The notes: generated from the sequence alone by a model not told the origin. DNA of 64,000 bases from Melampsora larici-populina 98AG31 (GCF_000204055.1 NW_006768775.1:464770-528769), one strand, 5' to 3'; numbered from the stretch's first letter, positions 44,010-56,237 are shown. Numbers and translations: made by a program.

Positions 44010-45569
44010 ATGCCACAGGCGAACGGTATTGAAGCGAATCTCATTTGCGATGGAAGCCCTTTGACTGAGTACCCCAGCGGCGATTTCGCGCCCAACACTG
44101 TCTTTTGTCAGTCAACCCCAGGCCAAACATTCGAGGTCAAGGTCTCAGGACCAGAGGCGTGTAGCGATCGTACGGTAAGGCTCTACTGTGACGGAGTCTT
44201 CATGGATGGTTATGTATTCCTTCGCGGTTGCCGTGTTGACGTAACTTTTCACGGTATCTATCTGCCGAACGATGGTACAAGATTGATGCCCTTCAAGTTT
44301 ACAAACATCGAGCTCTCTGGTGAGATTTTGCTTGTGTATTGCCCCTTTGAGATCTTAACTGACTTGTCATACACTTTTATGCCCTACAATTGGATTCTCA
44401 ATCGCAAATGTTGTCATACATAGAGGAAGATGACAGTCACTCCGATCGAATCTTTGAAAACCTCGGCACTGTGTCTGTAGAATTGACACATTGTATCATG
44501 GGTTCATCCGAACAAATACCTGAAAAGACTCCTATTCCATGCGTTGCATCAAGCAAGAAAATTTCTGAAAGGAACAAAAAAGCAAGTATGATCCCACATA
44601 CCATCAGGTCAGCTCCCCTAATCAGGATTATCATTCAAAAATTGTGAACTAAAATCATGATCATCATAGTCTTGGGGCATCGATCATTGCCCCAGAACCG
44701 GATACGACAGCATATAGTTTCTATCTTCAGAGAGATCCAACACCTCATCTGCGCTTTGTGTGGCAGTACAGGTCTCGTGGTAGGTTTGAGTAACTGGATA
44801 ACTCTGACTGGCTTGTTTATCTCTCTTAATTAAAGTGTTCAAACTGACGATGTGTGTCTAACTTCGATATCCAGACTTGTTGATCGCAGATGGTCACATT
44901 CCTCGCCCTGCAAACCCTATCCCAGACATACTGTTATTAACTACACCTCCCATCACGCGCCAACGTGATGAACCGAGACCAGCGGACGGACAAGGACTTG
45001 GTAGCAGCAAAAGTCGTGAACCCGCACTGCCACCTGGACGCTCCTCCAATGTTCATTTGAACACTCTGCCAGGTATCCAGCCAAACACCAGCGGTACCGA
45101 GCCAGTGATGATCGAATCCAATAGTCATACGGAAAATAAGCCTGACATCAAGCCAAAGACCAGCCGTACCGTGCCAGTGATGATCGAATCCAATAGTCAT
45201 ACGGAAAATAAGCCTGACATCAAGCCAAAGACCAGCCGTACCGAGCCAGTGGTGATTGATCTGTGCGATGACAATCCAATCACCATATTCTTTTCTAGTA
45301 CTTATGATAACCCCATCCTTCTCGATGATGATGATGATGAGCCAACAATCAAATCTAGCAAAAGGGTCACCCAAGCTCCTATTAGTCTGGCCCAGAAGGA
45401 CGACAACATACCTGTGAGGATTGAACCAGAGACCTGTGATAACACATCTCCTGACATACAATCCAAACAAGCGAAACGAGCGCAGCTTAAGACCTTAGCT
45501 GAAGACGGTACTCAGAAGCGCATGAAGCTCGATATGTTGTCTATGGCTCTGCATACTCAACCTCTGTAA
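44010..45569 (+). CDS. DUF7918-like protein with SUMO-interaction motifs, copy 3
   Basis: Exons 44010-44319, 44424-44607, 44670-44779 and 44875-45569 give about 431 residues in consistent phase. It starts MPQANGIEANLICDGSPL and keeps TVFCQSTPGQTFEVKVSG, MPFKFTNIEL, ISERNKKASMIPH and LRFVWQYRSR. The final exon has a 72-bp in-frame tandem duplication (45094-45165, 45166-45237). Each unit encodes PVMIESNSHTENKPDIKPK, placed before the main motif PVVIDLCDDNP and then NPILLDDDDDEP. The tail is KRAQLKTLAEDGTQKRMKLD. The gene looks intact and is the longest of the four. Confidence 0.87.
45094..45237 (+). repeat. 72-bp in-frame tandem duplication in DUF7918 copy 3
   Basis: Two units differ at one base (GAGCC against GTGCC), and a third start follows at 45238. 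Each adds 24 residues including a hydrophobic-acidic core (VMIES) like a weak SUMO-interaction motif. Confidence 0.92.
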
Positions 45570-46123
45570 ATAAAATTTTTACCAATCAATTGGAGTCCGA
45601 AATTGATGTTTTATTCTTCTTTTTGCAATTACTCTCACTAGCTCCCTCTCTTCTCATGGAAAAAGATTTCGAAGTATATAACTACAACAATCTAAAATAT
45701 GGTCAGATTCAAGAGTATTTTCTTCAACACTAGAATGTCCATTAAAAAAAACTGAACTCCCGGATATCAAGGATGTAAATTATACAAAAGATGGTTTGAT
45801 ACTATTTTTCTTTCCTTGTTTTATTGTTGAATGGAAATTGAATGCAATCATCTGGTATATTTTTCTTCAAGAATCATCAGATTGTTTTCAAGAATCCATG
45901 ATCAGTGTATCAGCCAGATTAATTTCTTGAATGGAAGGAGTCATTTTCAGTTGATCTTTTGATTCTTGGAAATAGATTACCTATATGATAATAAATATAC
46001 CTTATTGGGTGCACTTTTCAATTACACATGCACTTAATTTCACAAAAATCCATGCGTGAGATCTTGGTTTGATCAGTTCTCAGCTTTCATCAAGACCTGA
46101 TGCTCACAGGTCAATAACCATTC
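45570..46123. other. non-coding 3' flank of DUF7918 copy 3
   Basis: AT-rich sequence with no recognised gene or repeat. Confidence 0.35.
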
Positions 46124-46125
46124 TA

Positions 46126-46289
46126 CAGTCAAATCTCGATGTAAGCATCTAGTATGTATGGATATCACGCTGAAAATTGTGCGCCGATTTTTGCTCCCAC
46201 CAGCTAAAGTGCCTCGCGATGTATGCATATCACCTTATAAGCAAGAGAAAATCTGTGCCAATCTCTATGCTTACATCGAGGGTTGACTG
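46126..46289. mobile_element. 164-bp TA-flanked MITE (CTCGATGTAAGCAT family)
   Basis: Ends CAGTCAAATCTCGATGTAAG and the inverse of CAGTCAACCCTCGATGTAAG, with TA at 46124-46125 and 46290-46291. Same family as the 816-bp element at 55406-56221. Confidence 0.9.
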
Positions 46290-46291
46290 TA

Positions 46292-48511
46292 AGTTGGTGT
46301 ACGCTTGGAGGAATTCCCATTGGGTGGCCAAGTGCTAGTATACGTCATGACTAGCCTCTCTGTGTGGTACAGAAAGGTATGATTCAGTTGTGGTTATTGA
46401 GCATGGTATTACAAGGGGACATAAGACTCCCTTATTGAATTCAATCTAAGACTATGGGTACATATCTCATACCTCACAGAACAAAAAAGCCAACATGGTT
46501 TTGTTCTTGTTTTTTAATCAAAGATATCATGGTTTTTGAACTTCATTCAGCGTGTTTGTTTTGGTGTTATCTTTGTTAACGCTTGTTGAGCTAAAGATGC
46601 AACAAAAACAGTAATTTGTGTCTACTTCTGATAATGTTGATTTTTCAGTTTGTTTCTCTCAAAAAATCATTTCACATAGAGTGTTTGCTTGTGGATACTT
46701 AATTCTTTGGAATGACAATTGGGGTGGGCTCTTTGAGCATCAGGCATGCCATAGACTCCTTGCGTTTGCCTTGATCTGCCCATTCCAGATGTGATACCAT
46801 TAATCCTGGTGCTCCCATGTTGTTGATGTTACTTGACAGGTTAGATAACAATGAAGAAGATGGGTAATTTCAACTCATTGGCAGTGCCTGATAAAGAGAA
46901 GGGGAATAAAAGGATCATGTATGGGATAGATGTGGAATTGGTGTGTGCACATTGACTTACCAGCTGCAGATTTGTGTTGTTTTTGAAGCATAAATGGTGG
47001 ACTAGACCAACAAATACAGGGATAAGTAGGTAAGAGACAAATCCACAGTGATTGTGAAATATTAGAAGATCCTAAATAAGAAAGAGATTGTTTAAGTGTG
47101 GTTTTTGTAGGTCAGCCAAGTGTGATCACTCCAAAAATATGAAGTGAAACTTACAATGCTCTTTGCACCCTTCATTAGATGACCAAGTGATGTGGTCAAG
47201 TCCTCAGATAGGTACTTGTGGTGGGGGAACAGGAAGATAAGTATTCAATGATAGGGTTGAACACATATTCTAGCTGGATGTATTGCAAGGTGATATGAAA
47301 CCATGAAGAGAGGATCAGATTCTGAACCAACATAAAGACAGCTGATGTATTTGGTCTACAAGATCAATGACTAAATCCTGTAAGAAAGCTGACTGGGAAA
47401 CAAAGCATTCATTTCCAATGAGAATTCATTGAGAGCCCAAGTTGGAGGTTTGGAACTTGTGGTTGCAAGGCTCAAGAGATAATGACAAATGCACAGTCAT
47501 AGGCTCACCACCTGATTGGATGTGGTTTTCAATCACACTGGTTTCTTCATCTTGTGATCAACTTCAAGGAACTGGAGTGGGACCAGAATACTCACCACTT
47601 CAACATGTGTCAGGTTAGCAATTAAAATGTGGCTTGAGCCTAAATGCAAACTTAGCATGCACAGGTGATTTTCAAGGTAAGTTTCACACCACATATCAAA
47701 CTGGGCCATGCTGGCTGCATAAGACCAGCTGGTACCAAATTTTCACATGCAATGTCTGTCAATGCAGATTTAGACAGGGAATGAAGAACACACAAGATTA
47801 TCATCTGAAAATTAAAGAGTTGTGGACAAAGTAGACTACCTCATCAGACTGAAAATCAAGTAGCACAAGCTGAATAAATCCAACTGTTTGTCAAGATAGG
47901 AGTGAGACCATCAATGATATTTCACGATATTTATATCTTACTCAAAATTGTTGGTATGTACCTGTGTGATAAAATATCTTTCTCTTTGATAGAATCAAGA
48001 GTACCTAAAGAGACTGACATGTCATCCTAATGACCAATCATAAGAGATGAGTTCAAGTACATTCTTTTAGCTTTGATCCACCTTGATCTGCGTGTGAAGT
48101 CAAATTTGGGTACTCATATCAAAAAACCTAATCCAATAAAGTGCTTGAGACAAACCTATACACATGGTAGATATGAGGACTGTGTTGGTTAAACACAAAA
48201 ACATTTGAAGTCCAAGGTGAATATCTGCATCTTTTGAACCAAGAAGCTTGACATCAGACAACATGACAAGGTGAGTGAAGTTGCCTGTGAATGTTGCAGG
48301 TCATGAGCCATGGCCTGATATGAATTGAATTTGGAAGTCAGGCTGACTACAAATTTTAGCATTTGAGTCACTATAGGTTCAGACATTGAAAATGAAGGAA
48401 GATGATCATTGAAGTTCAAAAAAGACAAAGTAATCAAAATTCAATATATGAACCAAAGCTCATGTATTGTACTCATGTGGAGGGAGTCCTTCGTAATGAG
48501 CAATAAATTTA
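46292..48511. other. gene-poor AT-rich region
   Basis: About 2.2 kb without a supported gene or RNA. Only short frames are present. Confidence 0.35.
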
Positions 48512-48614
48512 GGGGATACAAAGTTAAAACTGGGAGTTTTTTACGATGGACCAGAGAGGAGGGTGGAGGACAAACCTCAAACCCCAAACCTCAAACCCGG
48601 ATACAGACTGTACA
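48512..48614 (+). mobile_element. short repeat copy sharing GGGGATACAAAGTTAAAACTG end
   Basis: Matches the inverse of 56238-56450 at both ends: GGGGATACAAAGTTAAAACT, GATGGACCAGAGAGGAGGG, CCTCAAACCCCAAACCTC and ATACAGACTGTACAG. The longer copy has extra CCCAGTTTCCCAGTTT repeats in the middle. A TA lies next to the GGGG end in both. Confidence 0.75.
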
Positions 48615-49063
48615 GAATACACAACTCCCTGACCCCCCCTCATCATGATTTCCAATGAACTCGTTCGAGGCTTCAGACTCTTCAGACAGACACTCCTGAT
48701 TGTCATCATCATCCCAACCTCATGAAAGCTTAACAGATCAGCTAATTAGAAGCTAGGAGACCTGTTGTAGTTATCACTTGCTCACTCTATTTCTCATCAT
48801 CTTTCTTTGACTCTATATGTTCAACAAAGTAAACTAGAAGTATGGATAATGATACATGATAATACTTGTTGCTATTGACCCCCACAAGTTCCTTTGCATT
48901 TGTGGACGGGCCATCTACATGGAGATTATTGCACAGACCGTCTTGTTCAATCTCGAGTCCAAATCTCCACAGTGTTATCCACTGGGATCTTGTTTCCTGC
49001 TCCACTAGCTTTTCTTGTTAGCTTTTCTCACTATCTTGATTGATCATTGTTGTTTTATTCTTC
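48615..49063. other. non-coding region before alpha-kinase gene
   Basis: No gene is seen. It probably contains the alpha-kinase promoter. Confidence 0.3.
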
Positions 49064-51995
49064 ATGATGATACCCAATCCCAATCTCGATTCACCTCTAT
49101 GTTGTTGTTGTGGTGAAGATTACCCAGGTCGAGAGAGAACTCAAGCAATCTGTGACCCATGTCAATGGAGCAAGGATAACCCAAACAAAGTCAACAAGCC
49201 CAATTTGAGGTCCTCAAGACTCAGTTGTGTGGTCGATGCAAAAAATGTCCAAAGGCAGTTGAACTTATTAATCCCTCTCAATCGACTAATCCACTGATCA
49301 AATCACCAGGCAAAATGTCATCGTCAAATTCGATTCCTTTTGGTTCTTGACCTGTCTTTCTCTCGCCATTGCAAACATCTGTTACTTCAAACGCTCAATT
49401 TCCAATACTCTCGAGTTCTCGTTCTTCACGTCCCTCAAGCTCCCACTTATCAGTACCTCTTAATTCGGCTACACCTGCATCAGCTCATTTTGGAACGCAA
49501 GTTGAGCATAGTGTTCAAAGAGCAATCGCACAGGCTAATGAACTTCAATCTCGCCAACGTCAACTGCAAATCAACAATCATCGAAAACCAGTGGTTCCAT
49601 ATCCCCCCAGCTCTGAAGCTAGAGCAATTGCAAGATCCAAGTTGAACAAACGATCAGAATCAAAGAAATCAAAAACAACTGGATTTATAAAGATCAATAT
49701 TGCTTATATTATGGACAATGAACTTGTTGAAACTCAATTGAGTGGTTCTACGTTTGATTACGATTTCTCAGAGCCGGATTGGATGCTTGATTTGACCAAA
49801 AAGGCCTGTGATTACTTTAGAGACGATCATCCAACTTTTCCCTCACCTCAACAAGTAGTTGAGCATGGACTTGAAAGCCTACCACCTTATTATAAAGAAT
49901 GGTACTACCTGGGTGAATTAGGCGGACGTAACTCATTACCTAATAGAATTACTGAAAATTACCTTTGTTCCAAGTTAACTTCTGGGCGTGGTTGTGAGAA
50001 GTTTGTTTTAATTTACAATTCACATCAATATAAGACAGCAACGGGAAAGGAAAATATTGAAGATGATGAAGATGAGTTGCTAGACTTGCCACCTGCCCCT
50101 TTTGATCATCCACAAAGCATGACGCTACGTTCACATTCTGTGAAAAGTGAGTTCTTCAAGTTCAATCTCCAAAGCCTATCTTGATCATCATTATCTGATT
50201 TCCATCTCTACATATAGAAAACAGAGTCCGTAAGTCTTCAGTTCATCTTTCTTCCGATTCAGAGGCTTCAGAAGCTTTGCATGGATCAATCAACTCAAAC
50301 TCGATTGATGACCATGGTGAGCAAAGTCTTTTCAAAATTGTCTATTTGTGAATTCTCTAACCACATGTCTTGGTTTTGATTTTAAGACTATACACCTCGT
50401 CCAACAAGAGCCTTGAATGTAAAACGTCCTAACTCAAACATGCAATCTATCGAGACTCAGACATCACCTCCGAGTGTACAATCAAAAGCAACTCAGACCT
50501 CCAACCAAGTCATTGACGAGCGTGTTGATATTTCAAGAGTCATTGATGTTGCTGAGCGTGTTGATATTTCGAGTTGTGTACCACTTCATCAAGTCATGAA
50601 CAAGCTTGTTGATGATCATCGTGAGTTATACTTTGAACCCAAATACCTCTCAAACACACAGTTGGATTGACTTTGATCATCAAAATCTAGCTGGTGGCGA
50701 AGTCGGATTTTCCGACTTAGGAATCATGCGATCGCTCGGCAGAGGAACTCTCCCTATTGTCACTAAGGCTCGGAACCGTTTAAGTCCTAGCTGGAAATCA
50801 GGTTCAATGCTTACAATCATTACGAAGGGTTTGGACTCGAATAATATCAATCGACTTGCAATCGAGCGGCTTGCCTTTGAAAATTCAGAGGTAGTTTATT
50901 CCGTCAATTGTTCTGCTTTCATTGGGTCCGGGGCTTTCATGAATTGCTATGAAGAAAAGGTCCTAATTGATGGCCGAGCTCAGGAGATGGTTGCCAAGCA
51001 AGATTTGGATGCAAACATGACTCTTGAAAGCTATCAAGCTTTGGCTCAGCGCTATCTTGAAGCAGAACGAAGCATCAATATGTTTAAGATGGCAATTGAG
51101 GCCAACTCGGGCAATATTCCATATGATGTACGCGAACATTGTAATAAAATACGAGTGAGTTTATTAAGGGTACACAAACATTACAACCCATTTGAAAAAC
51201 CCATTTGAGAAAAAATAGAAAAACCCATTTAAAAAATTATTTTTTTGAACAGAAAAATAAATTGGGTCCCTCTGGAATTTTCTGTTCAAAAAAATATTTT
51301 TTTGAATGGGTTTTTATATTTTTTCTTAAATGGGTTTTTCAAATGGGTTGTAATGTTTGTGTACCCTTATTGTTTTTGTGGAACTATCTGAATCAGTTGA
51401 TTAGATTGATCTCCTTTGTTAAGCTTGTGAAGAATTTTATTGTACATCGAGGACACACAGATGATCCTGCTCCAAAGGACATATATTTATTTGAGGAGAA
51501 GATCGAAGGGAAATTTGTCAAATTCTTTGGTAATCTATTCTTTAATATTGAGGAGGAAAAGGAAAACAAGATTATCTATCAAATTATGCACACACTATCA
51601 CACAAAACATATCATGACAATCATGGTAGATGGATGATTGCAGACCTTCAAGGGAATGAAGAGGGTCTTCTCACGGATGTTGCAATTATTGATGAAGAGT
51701 ATGTGTTATTTTGAATCATGATGTTCTTGTTGTGTTATCCTCTAACTATGACTTTGATAGATATCCGTGGACCATGGGAAACACTAGTCGGATTGGCCTA
51801 ATTGGTTTTCGTCTCACGGCTAAATGTAACTTTTTGTGTAGCAAGCTTGGCCTCCCACATCCTCACGGTGCTAGATACCCCACGGTTGTAAATGGTGTGG
51901 TAGTAGAAGGTACTGAGAGTGAGTTCCCTGTGCTTGACTCTGATGCTGAGCGCTCATGGGAATTGGTGTGTGGTGTCCATACTATTTCTACATAA
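49064..51995 (+). pseudogene. alpha-kinase with N-terminal cysteine-rich domain, probably decayed
   Basis: The N-terminal exon (from 49064, MMIPNPNLDSPLCCCC) has CCCCGEDYPGRERTQAICDPC. A second cysteine group follows as LCGRCKKCP, so a zinc-binding module is likely. A low-complexity linker follows. The kinase part has FIGSGAFMNCYEEKVL and EMVAKQDLD (nucleotide-binding lobe). After an intron containing a MITE come IYLFEEKIEGKFVKFFGN and IMHTLSHKTYHDNHGRWMIA, then DLQGNEEGLLTDVAI, the alpha-kinase (MHCK/EF2K) signature. The final exon has the CN-x2-C motif of the family (AKCNFLCSKLGLP). A TGA at 49348-49350 breaks the frame in the linker. One splice near 50620-50660 does not keep phase, so the copy is probably non-functional. 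Related kinases are expanded in basidiomycetes; targets are unknown. Confidence 0.75.
51167..51367. mobile_element. 201-bp TA-flanked MITE in alpha-kinase intron
   Basis: Near-perfect inverted repeat with ends AGGGTACACAAACATTACAA and TA on both sides (51165-51166, 51368-51369). It lies between the GTGAGT donor at 51154 and the CAG acceptor near 51396, so it lengthens the intron without touching exons. Confidence 0.92.
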
Positions 51996-52333
51996 AATCC
52001 CATATGTGATCCTTTCTTTGTTTTCAATCAAATAATTTGAAATCAATTTCAATCCAATTCTTATATCTATCATTTTGAAAAAGCACTACAATATTGATCT
52101 ATACAAACTAAAAAGTTATAAAGAACTATAGTCACTAAGCCAAAAGAGTTATAAAAAATTGGAATCAATATTAGATATTTGTTTTCTAAACCAGAAATTG
52201 AAATTTACTACTATTAACTCATAAAGTAAATCCAATATTCCATGCTGCATTCAAACAAAGACTGAGAATGAGCGCTGATTGATCAGAGAGAAAAGATCAA
52301 TACAAAGCAATCTCCATCAGTAAGTCCCAAATT
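51996..52333. other. AT-rich spacer between convergent genes
   Basis: Lies between the 3' ends of the alpha-kinase gene and the rve integrase gene. Nothing else is recognised. Confidence 0.35.
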
Positions 52334-53965
52334 TCAAACTTGATATTCTGCATCACCAGCAACTCTGAACCTGTCATCCCTGTTGTACTCTTCATATTCC
52401 CCATCAGAATTCAACATCCCTTCAGGGAATTCATCTAAATCTATATTCATATATGTAATTATTTCCAGGACTGCTGTAAATACTGCCCATACATTGTTTA
52501 GAGTGATCTTGGATTCAATAAAACCTAGCTCTTGGATTATGTTTGAGACTGTGGAAGCAAATATGGGGGGAGTGATTTGAAATAAAGTCTCTTCATCAGG
52601 GTAATAATGAGCTATCATATTTTGTACGAAATCTTTAGGAACTTCAAGGCCCCCTTCAGTTCCATCATACTGTTCAGGGGCATAATGGCAGACTTCAGGT
52701 GAAACCCCTGTAGGAACAAGAGAATGCTTTTGTTTTGCAATGCGGTTGAAGTTACGTTCCAGGATGAAGGAGTCCAATATTCTCTGAACAAGCCTTATAA
52801 ACAAATGTAAGAACAAAGCCCTATAGAGACAATAAAAATTATAATGAATATCATGAGTTAAGTTAAGATATTTGCAAGGAAACTTTACATACTTCTGAAT
52901 AGGTTGTTTAGGGTCATATATCCCTTCAAACATTGCATTTATGATGAAGTCATGGATGGTTATGTTTTTTTGTATCATCAATTGTCCCCATAATTGTTCA
53001 ATTCATTGATTGTGCTGTGATGTTGTGAATCGGTGTCTTTTTTCTGCTTCTTCCCAATCTAATCCACCAATGATATGAAGAAAAGTGATTTGGAAAGTTG
53101 CGATGTCACCGGTTTCTGATCCTTTGTCAGTAGTCACCTTTTGAGGACAAACTCCCATAGCTTCAACTGTTCGTAAGAATTGAACACCAATTCTTCGAGG
53201 ATCATTATTGTTTGTTGCCACATGTAGTTTCAAAACTTTTCGACTCCATGAATCAATAGCACCATAAATACATATGCCAAAAGGCTTCAACTTGTCGTGA
53301 CCATCCATAGACCAAACAAAATTAGGACCAGGAACATCATACAAACGGCGGTGTAGTTTACGTCGGTGTCTTTCTTCAAGGCCTTCTGGATATAGTTCTC
53401 TCATCATAGAATGAATCGTGTTGCGGTTAATCTTAAGACCATGATCTATTGCAAACCCTTTCTGCATTGATCTGATACCAGCTGTTGCACGGGATCCTTC
53501 TACCTCCAATAACATTTGATCTTTAACTTCTTGCACAGATGTTAACCCTAATCTAATATCATCTTTTCGCCAATTCAACCCCATCTCTTGACATAATGTT
53601 TTAAGTTTGTTGGCGGTAAACTCAGGTATATTACACACACGCTGAATGTAACTAACTACTTCTTTTTTTTGTAGGCCACGGGTATGACAAAGTTTAATTT
53701 GGCCAATGATTTCTGCCTTTTTTTCGTCTGTGTATTGCACGTGTTGGTAGGTATGTAAGTTCAGCTTGGTAAGGCGATACTTTAGTTGCCTTGGGGTCCA
53801 ATCGATGTCGTGCTTGTTTTTCAAAAGTTGAAGTAAGTCAGGTAACGAGGTTTTGGTTTCACATGCTTCTCGGAGTATTGTGTTGATGTCAAAGACTTGG
53901 TCTGCTGGTCCGATTTGATCAAAGTTGGGTAGAGCAGGTGCGAGATTTTGATTTAAGTTGTCCAT
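52334..53965 (-). pseudogene. rve-type DDE integrase/transposase, one in-frame TGA
   Basis: Start MDNLNQNLAPALPNFDQ at 53965. The N-terminal third is a helix-turn-helix-like region (WTPRQLKYRLTKLNL). The catalytic core has VWSMDGHDKLKPFG (first D), TTDKGSETGD (second D) and, after the TGA at 53003-53005, IEQLWGQL with the third acid. An intron at 52892-52821 (GTATGT...TAG, 72 nt) keeps frame. The C-terminal part includes SFILERNFNRIAKQKHSLVP and PTGVSPEVCHY, as in single-gene rve-domain proteins common in basidiomycetes and some animals. In that family an arginine often stands where the TGA is (HNQ-R-IE), so CGA to TGA is the likely change. Ends of the element were not found. Confidence 0.8.
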
Positions 53966-55403
53966 CGTGTAAGAACTGGCAATGTGGTGGGGAATTTTTG
54001 CTCGACTTTGAGGGAGAAGAGGAATGGAAGAGGAGATTGCACCGCTTGGGGGAAAAGTACATCCATGCAAATGGAAAATGTGAGACATGTTCCGCTACCA
54101 TTTTGATCCCTTGTCTCATGCCAGTCATGTTTAATGGTGAGTTTGATTTATGAGTGACAAGTGCTAATGGTGAGGGTGGGTATGGGCTCTACAAAGCGGT
54201 GCAAACATGTTTGTTGAGGTTAATCTACAACTGAATATGCTCCATCATAACTTGTAAACAGACTTGAGTGCTTTTGGGCAAGACAGCGAAAAGCTGTTAA
54301 AATCACTCAACTGCTTTTGATAATCAAAGAAGACTTTTACAAATCGTTAACAATTGGTTAACTATATCAGTGAACAGATGCCTCATGTCGAAGTTCATCA
54401 AGGAAAACAAAATAATGATTTGAATGCGATTTAATATTTCTTTACGGCGGATTAATGGTACGATGATGAGAAATTGAATAGTGAGGAAACTCGAACAACG
54501 TGAAAATGAAAACAGGACTATGAAGACGACAGAAAGTATGTGAAAAGGGTTTTTATGTAGTAAATTTTGTACAAAAGGTGCTGAGCCATCTGGGATATAT
54601 CAGGACCAGTCGTCAAATCAAACAAAGATAGAAAGACTTATAACCAAGCGTATTTGAAACTCTGTCGATTGTGTTAATATGTATGCAATTACTGCCTTGC
54701 CTCTAGCTTCTGAGTTATGCGTCGAGATGATCTCAAGATCCGAAGCAGACAGGCAAAGCAGTTTGCATGCATATTAAAACAATCTTCAAAGCAACAAATA
54801 GGCTTCAATGCTTTTGAAGCAAATGAAAATGAATCGATTGTTAAAAGGAGAGATGGAAAAATTCAATGTATAGAGCAGAGGAAACAATTGGGGAAAAGGC
54901 TGTTCATGAATCAGATATCAGGCATCAATACATATTAGAAAAGAGATGGGATAGCTCAACTGGTCGATGTGTTTGAGTCCACCGAGTCCAGCCGGTTTTT
55001 TTGTTTGAACAGGACCCTCGTGAATGAAAACGATTCAAATTAAAGCCCCTGGTTTTGATTTTATTGGCTGAAACGGGCATCACCATCGCGATTCCAAGAC
55101 CACTGGTGTCATAGAATCTCAAAGGTTGCTTCTGTATCAATCCTGATCCTGAGACCTGAGACCTAGCACAAAATGAAATGACAAATTACCCTGAGCCCAA
55201 AATCCAGCAGTTAAGAAAGTCCAAAACCTACCTGCAATTGTTGAGTACCATCTCGGATGTCCTATAAATCGATCGCGTCTGATTGAAATGTGATCCCAGG
55301 ACCCAAATGAACATCCTTTAGCGAGGTTGGGATTGTGAGCTGAGTTTAGTAAGAGAAAGTACGAACGAAGTTGATCCTAGTTGATCGATTTTGGGTTGTG
55401 TAT
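53966..55403. other. non-coding region with tRNA-like fragment
   Basis: No protein gene is supported. At 54951-55002 a perfect-length A-box-like TAGCTCAACTGG is followed after only six bases by TGTTTGAGTCC (B-box-like) and a run of seven T. This is too short for a full tRNA, so it is a remnant or SINE-like piece. Confidence 0.35.
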
Positions 55404-55405
55404 TA

Positions 55406-56221
55406 CAGTCGGTTCTCGATGTAAGCATATTGATGGTTGACAGAAACCCCTTGCATATATCGCGCGATGCATACTCGCGAAATAGACATAATATGCTTAT
55501 TTTTCCCAAAAACAAGGCATCGATGTCTATATGCCGATTTCCTCACAAGATAAGTATATTTTTTGATTTCTTTGCTCGAAAATAGAGGGATCATTGGGCT
55601 AATTACAACGGATTGAAAAACAAATGTGATTTGCTGAAAAAACTGTTGATGAGAAGCCACAATTGCCTTGAATGAGATCATAAAGAGCAAGAAAAAAGGG
55701 GATGATTACACTAGAACGGGAAAGAAAGCATAAGTATTAAGACAAAACATGAAAGTCAAAAGTACATACCAGATGATTTAAAAAAACCATTGAGACTAGT
55801 TTGCTTGAGTGATGAGACTTGAACATGGCTGAGATCCAACAGTTTTGTGAAAGGAGAAGCACATCACTGATAAGTTCAGATATTGAAGACATGGTGGGTG
55901 AGGCTGGGCGTGTGGATATGTAGCAAAAAAAAATTGTTGCGGAAAGTCTCACAACAGACAGAAGTGGGCTTCTGTCAGCTTGATTTAAGCATATTATGCT
56001 TCCGCAGCCCAGAATTTCAAATATATGCTCATATGCAGTATAATTAGCTCTTTTTGTAAGCATAATTCACGAATTTTGATGTTTTTTTATGTTTTAAGCA
56101 TTATGCATCAAGGGTTTTGGTTTTGGCAGGGAGCACACGTATACCAAAAAAAATCCCCCAAAATCCTATGCTTGTAGCGAGATATGCTTATTTCGAACTT
56201 GCTTACATCAAGAACCGACTG
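55406..56221. mobile_element. 816-bp TA-flanked non-autonomous element (CTCGATGTAAGCAT family)
   Basis: Ends CAGTCGGTTCTCGATGTAAG and the inverse of CAGTCGGTTCTTGATGTAAG, with TA at 55404-55405 and 56222-56223. Longer relative of the MITE at 46126-46289. A minus-strand frame at 55737-56063 has no recognised domain. Confidence 0.88.
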
Positions 56222-56237
56222 TAAGCTGTACAGTCTG

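Noticed and set aside
44937..45470. 177-codon minus-strand frame
   Set aside because: A shadow of the DUF7918 copy 3 exon, repeated because of the 72-bp duplication.
48570..48600. Interstitial telomere array
   Set aside because: CCTCAAACCCCAAACCTC is not a TTAGGG/CCCTAA array and is part of a repeat found again at 56238-56450.
1286..53005. Reassignment of UGA to an amino acid, or selenocysteine
   Set aside because: Paralogue genes 2 and 3 and DUF7918 copies 1, 2 and 4 end at TGA in the expected place, so TGA is a working stop. CpG mutation explains the five cases more simply.
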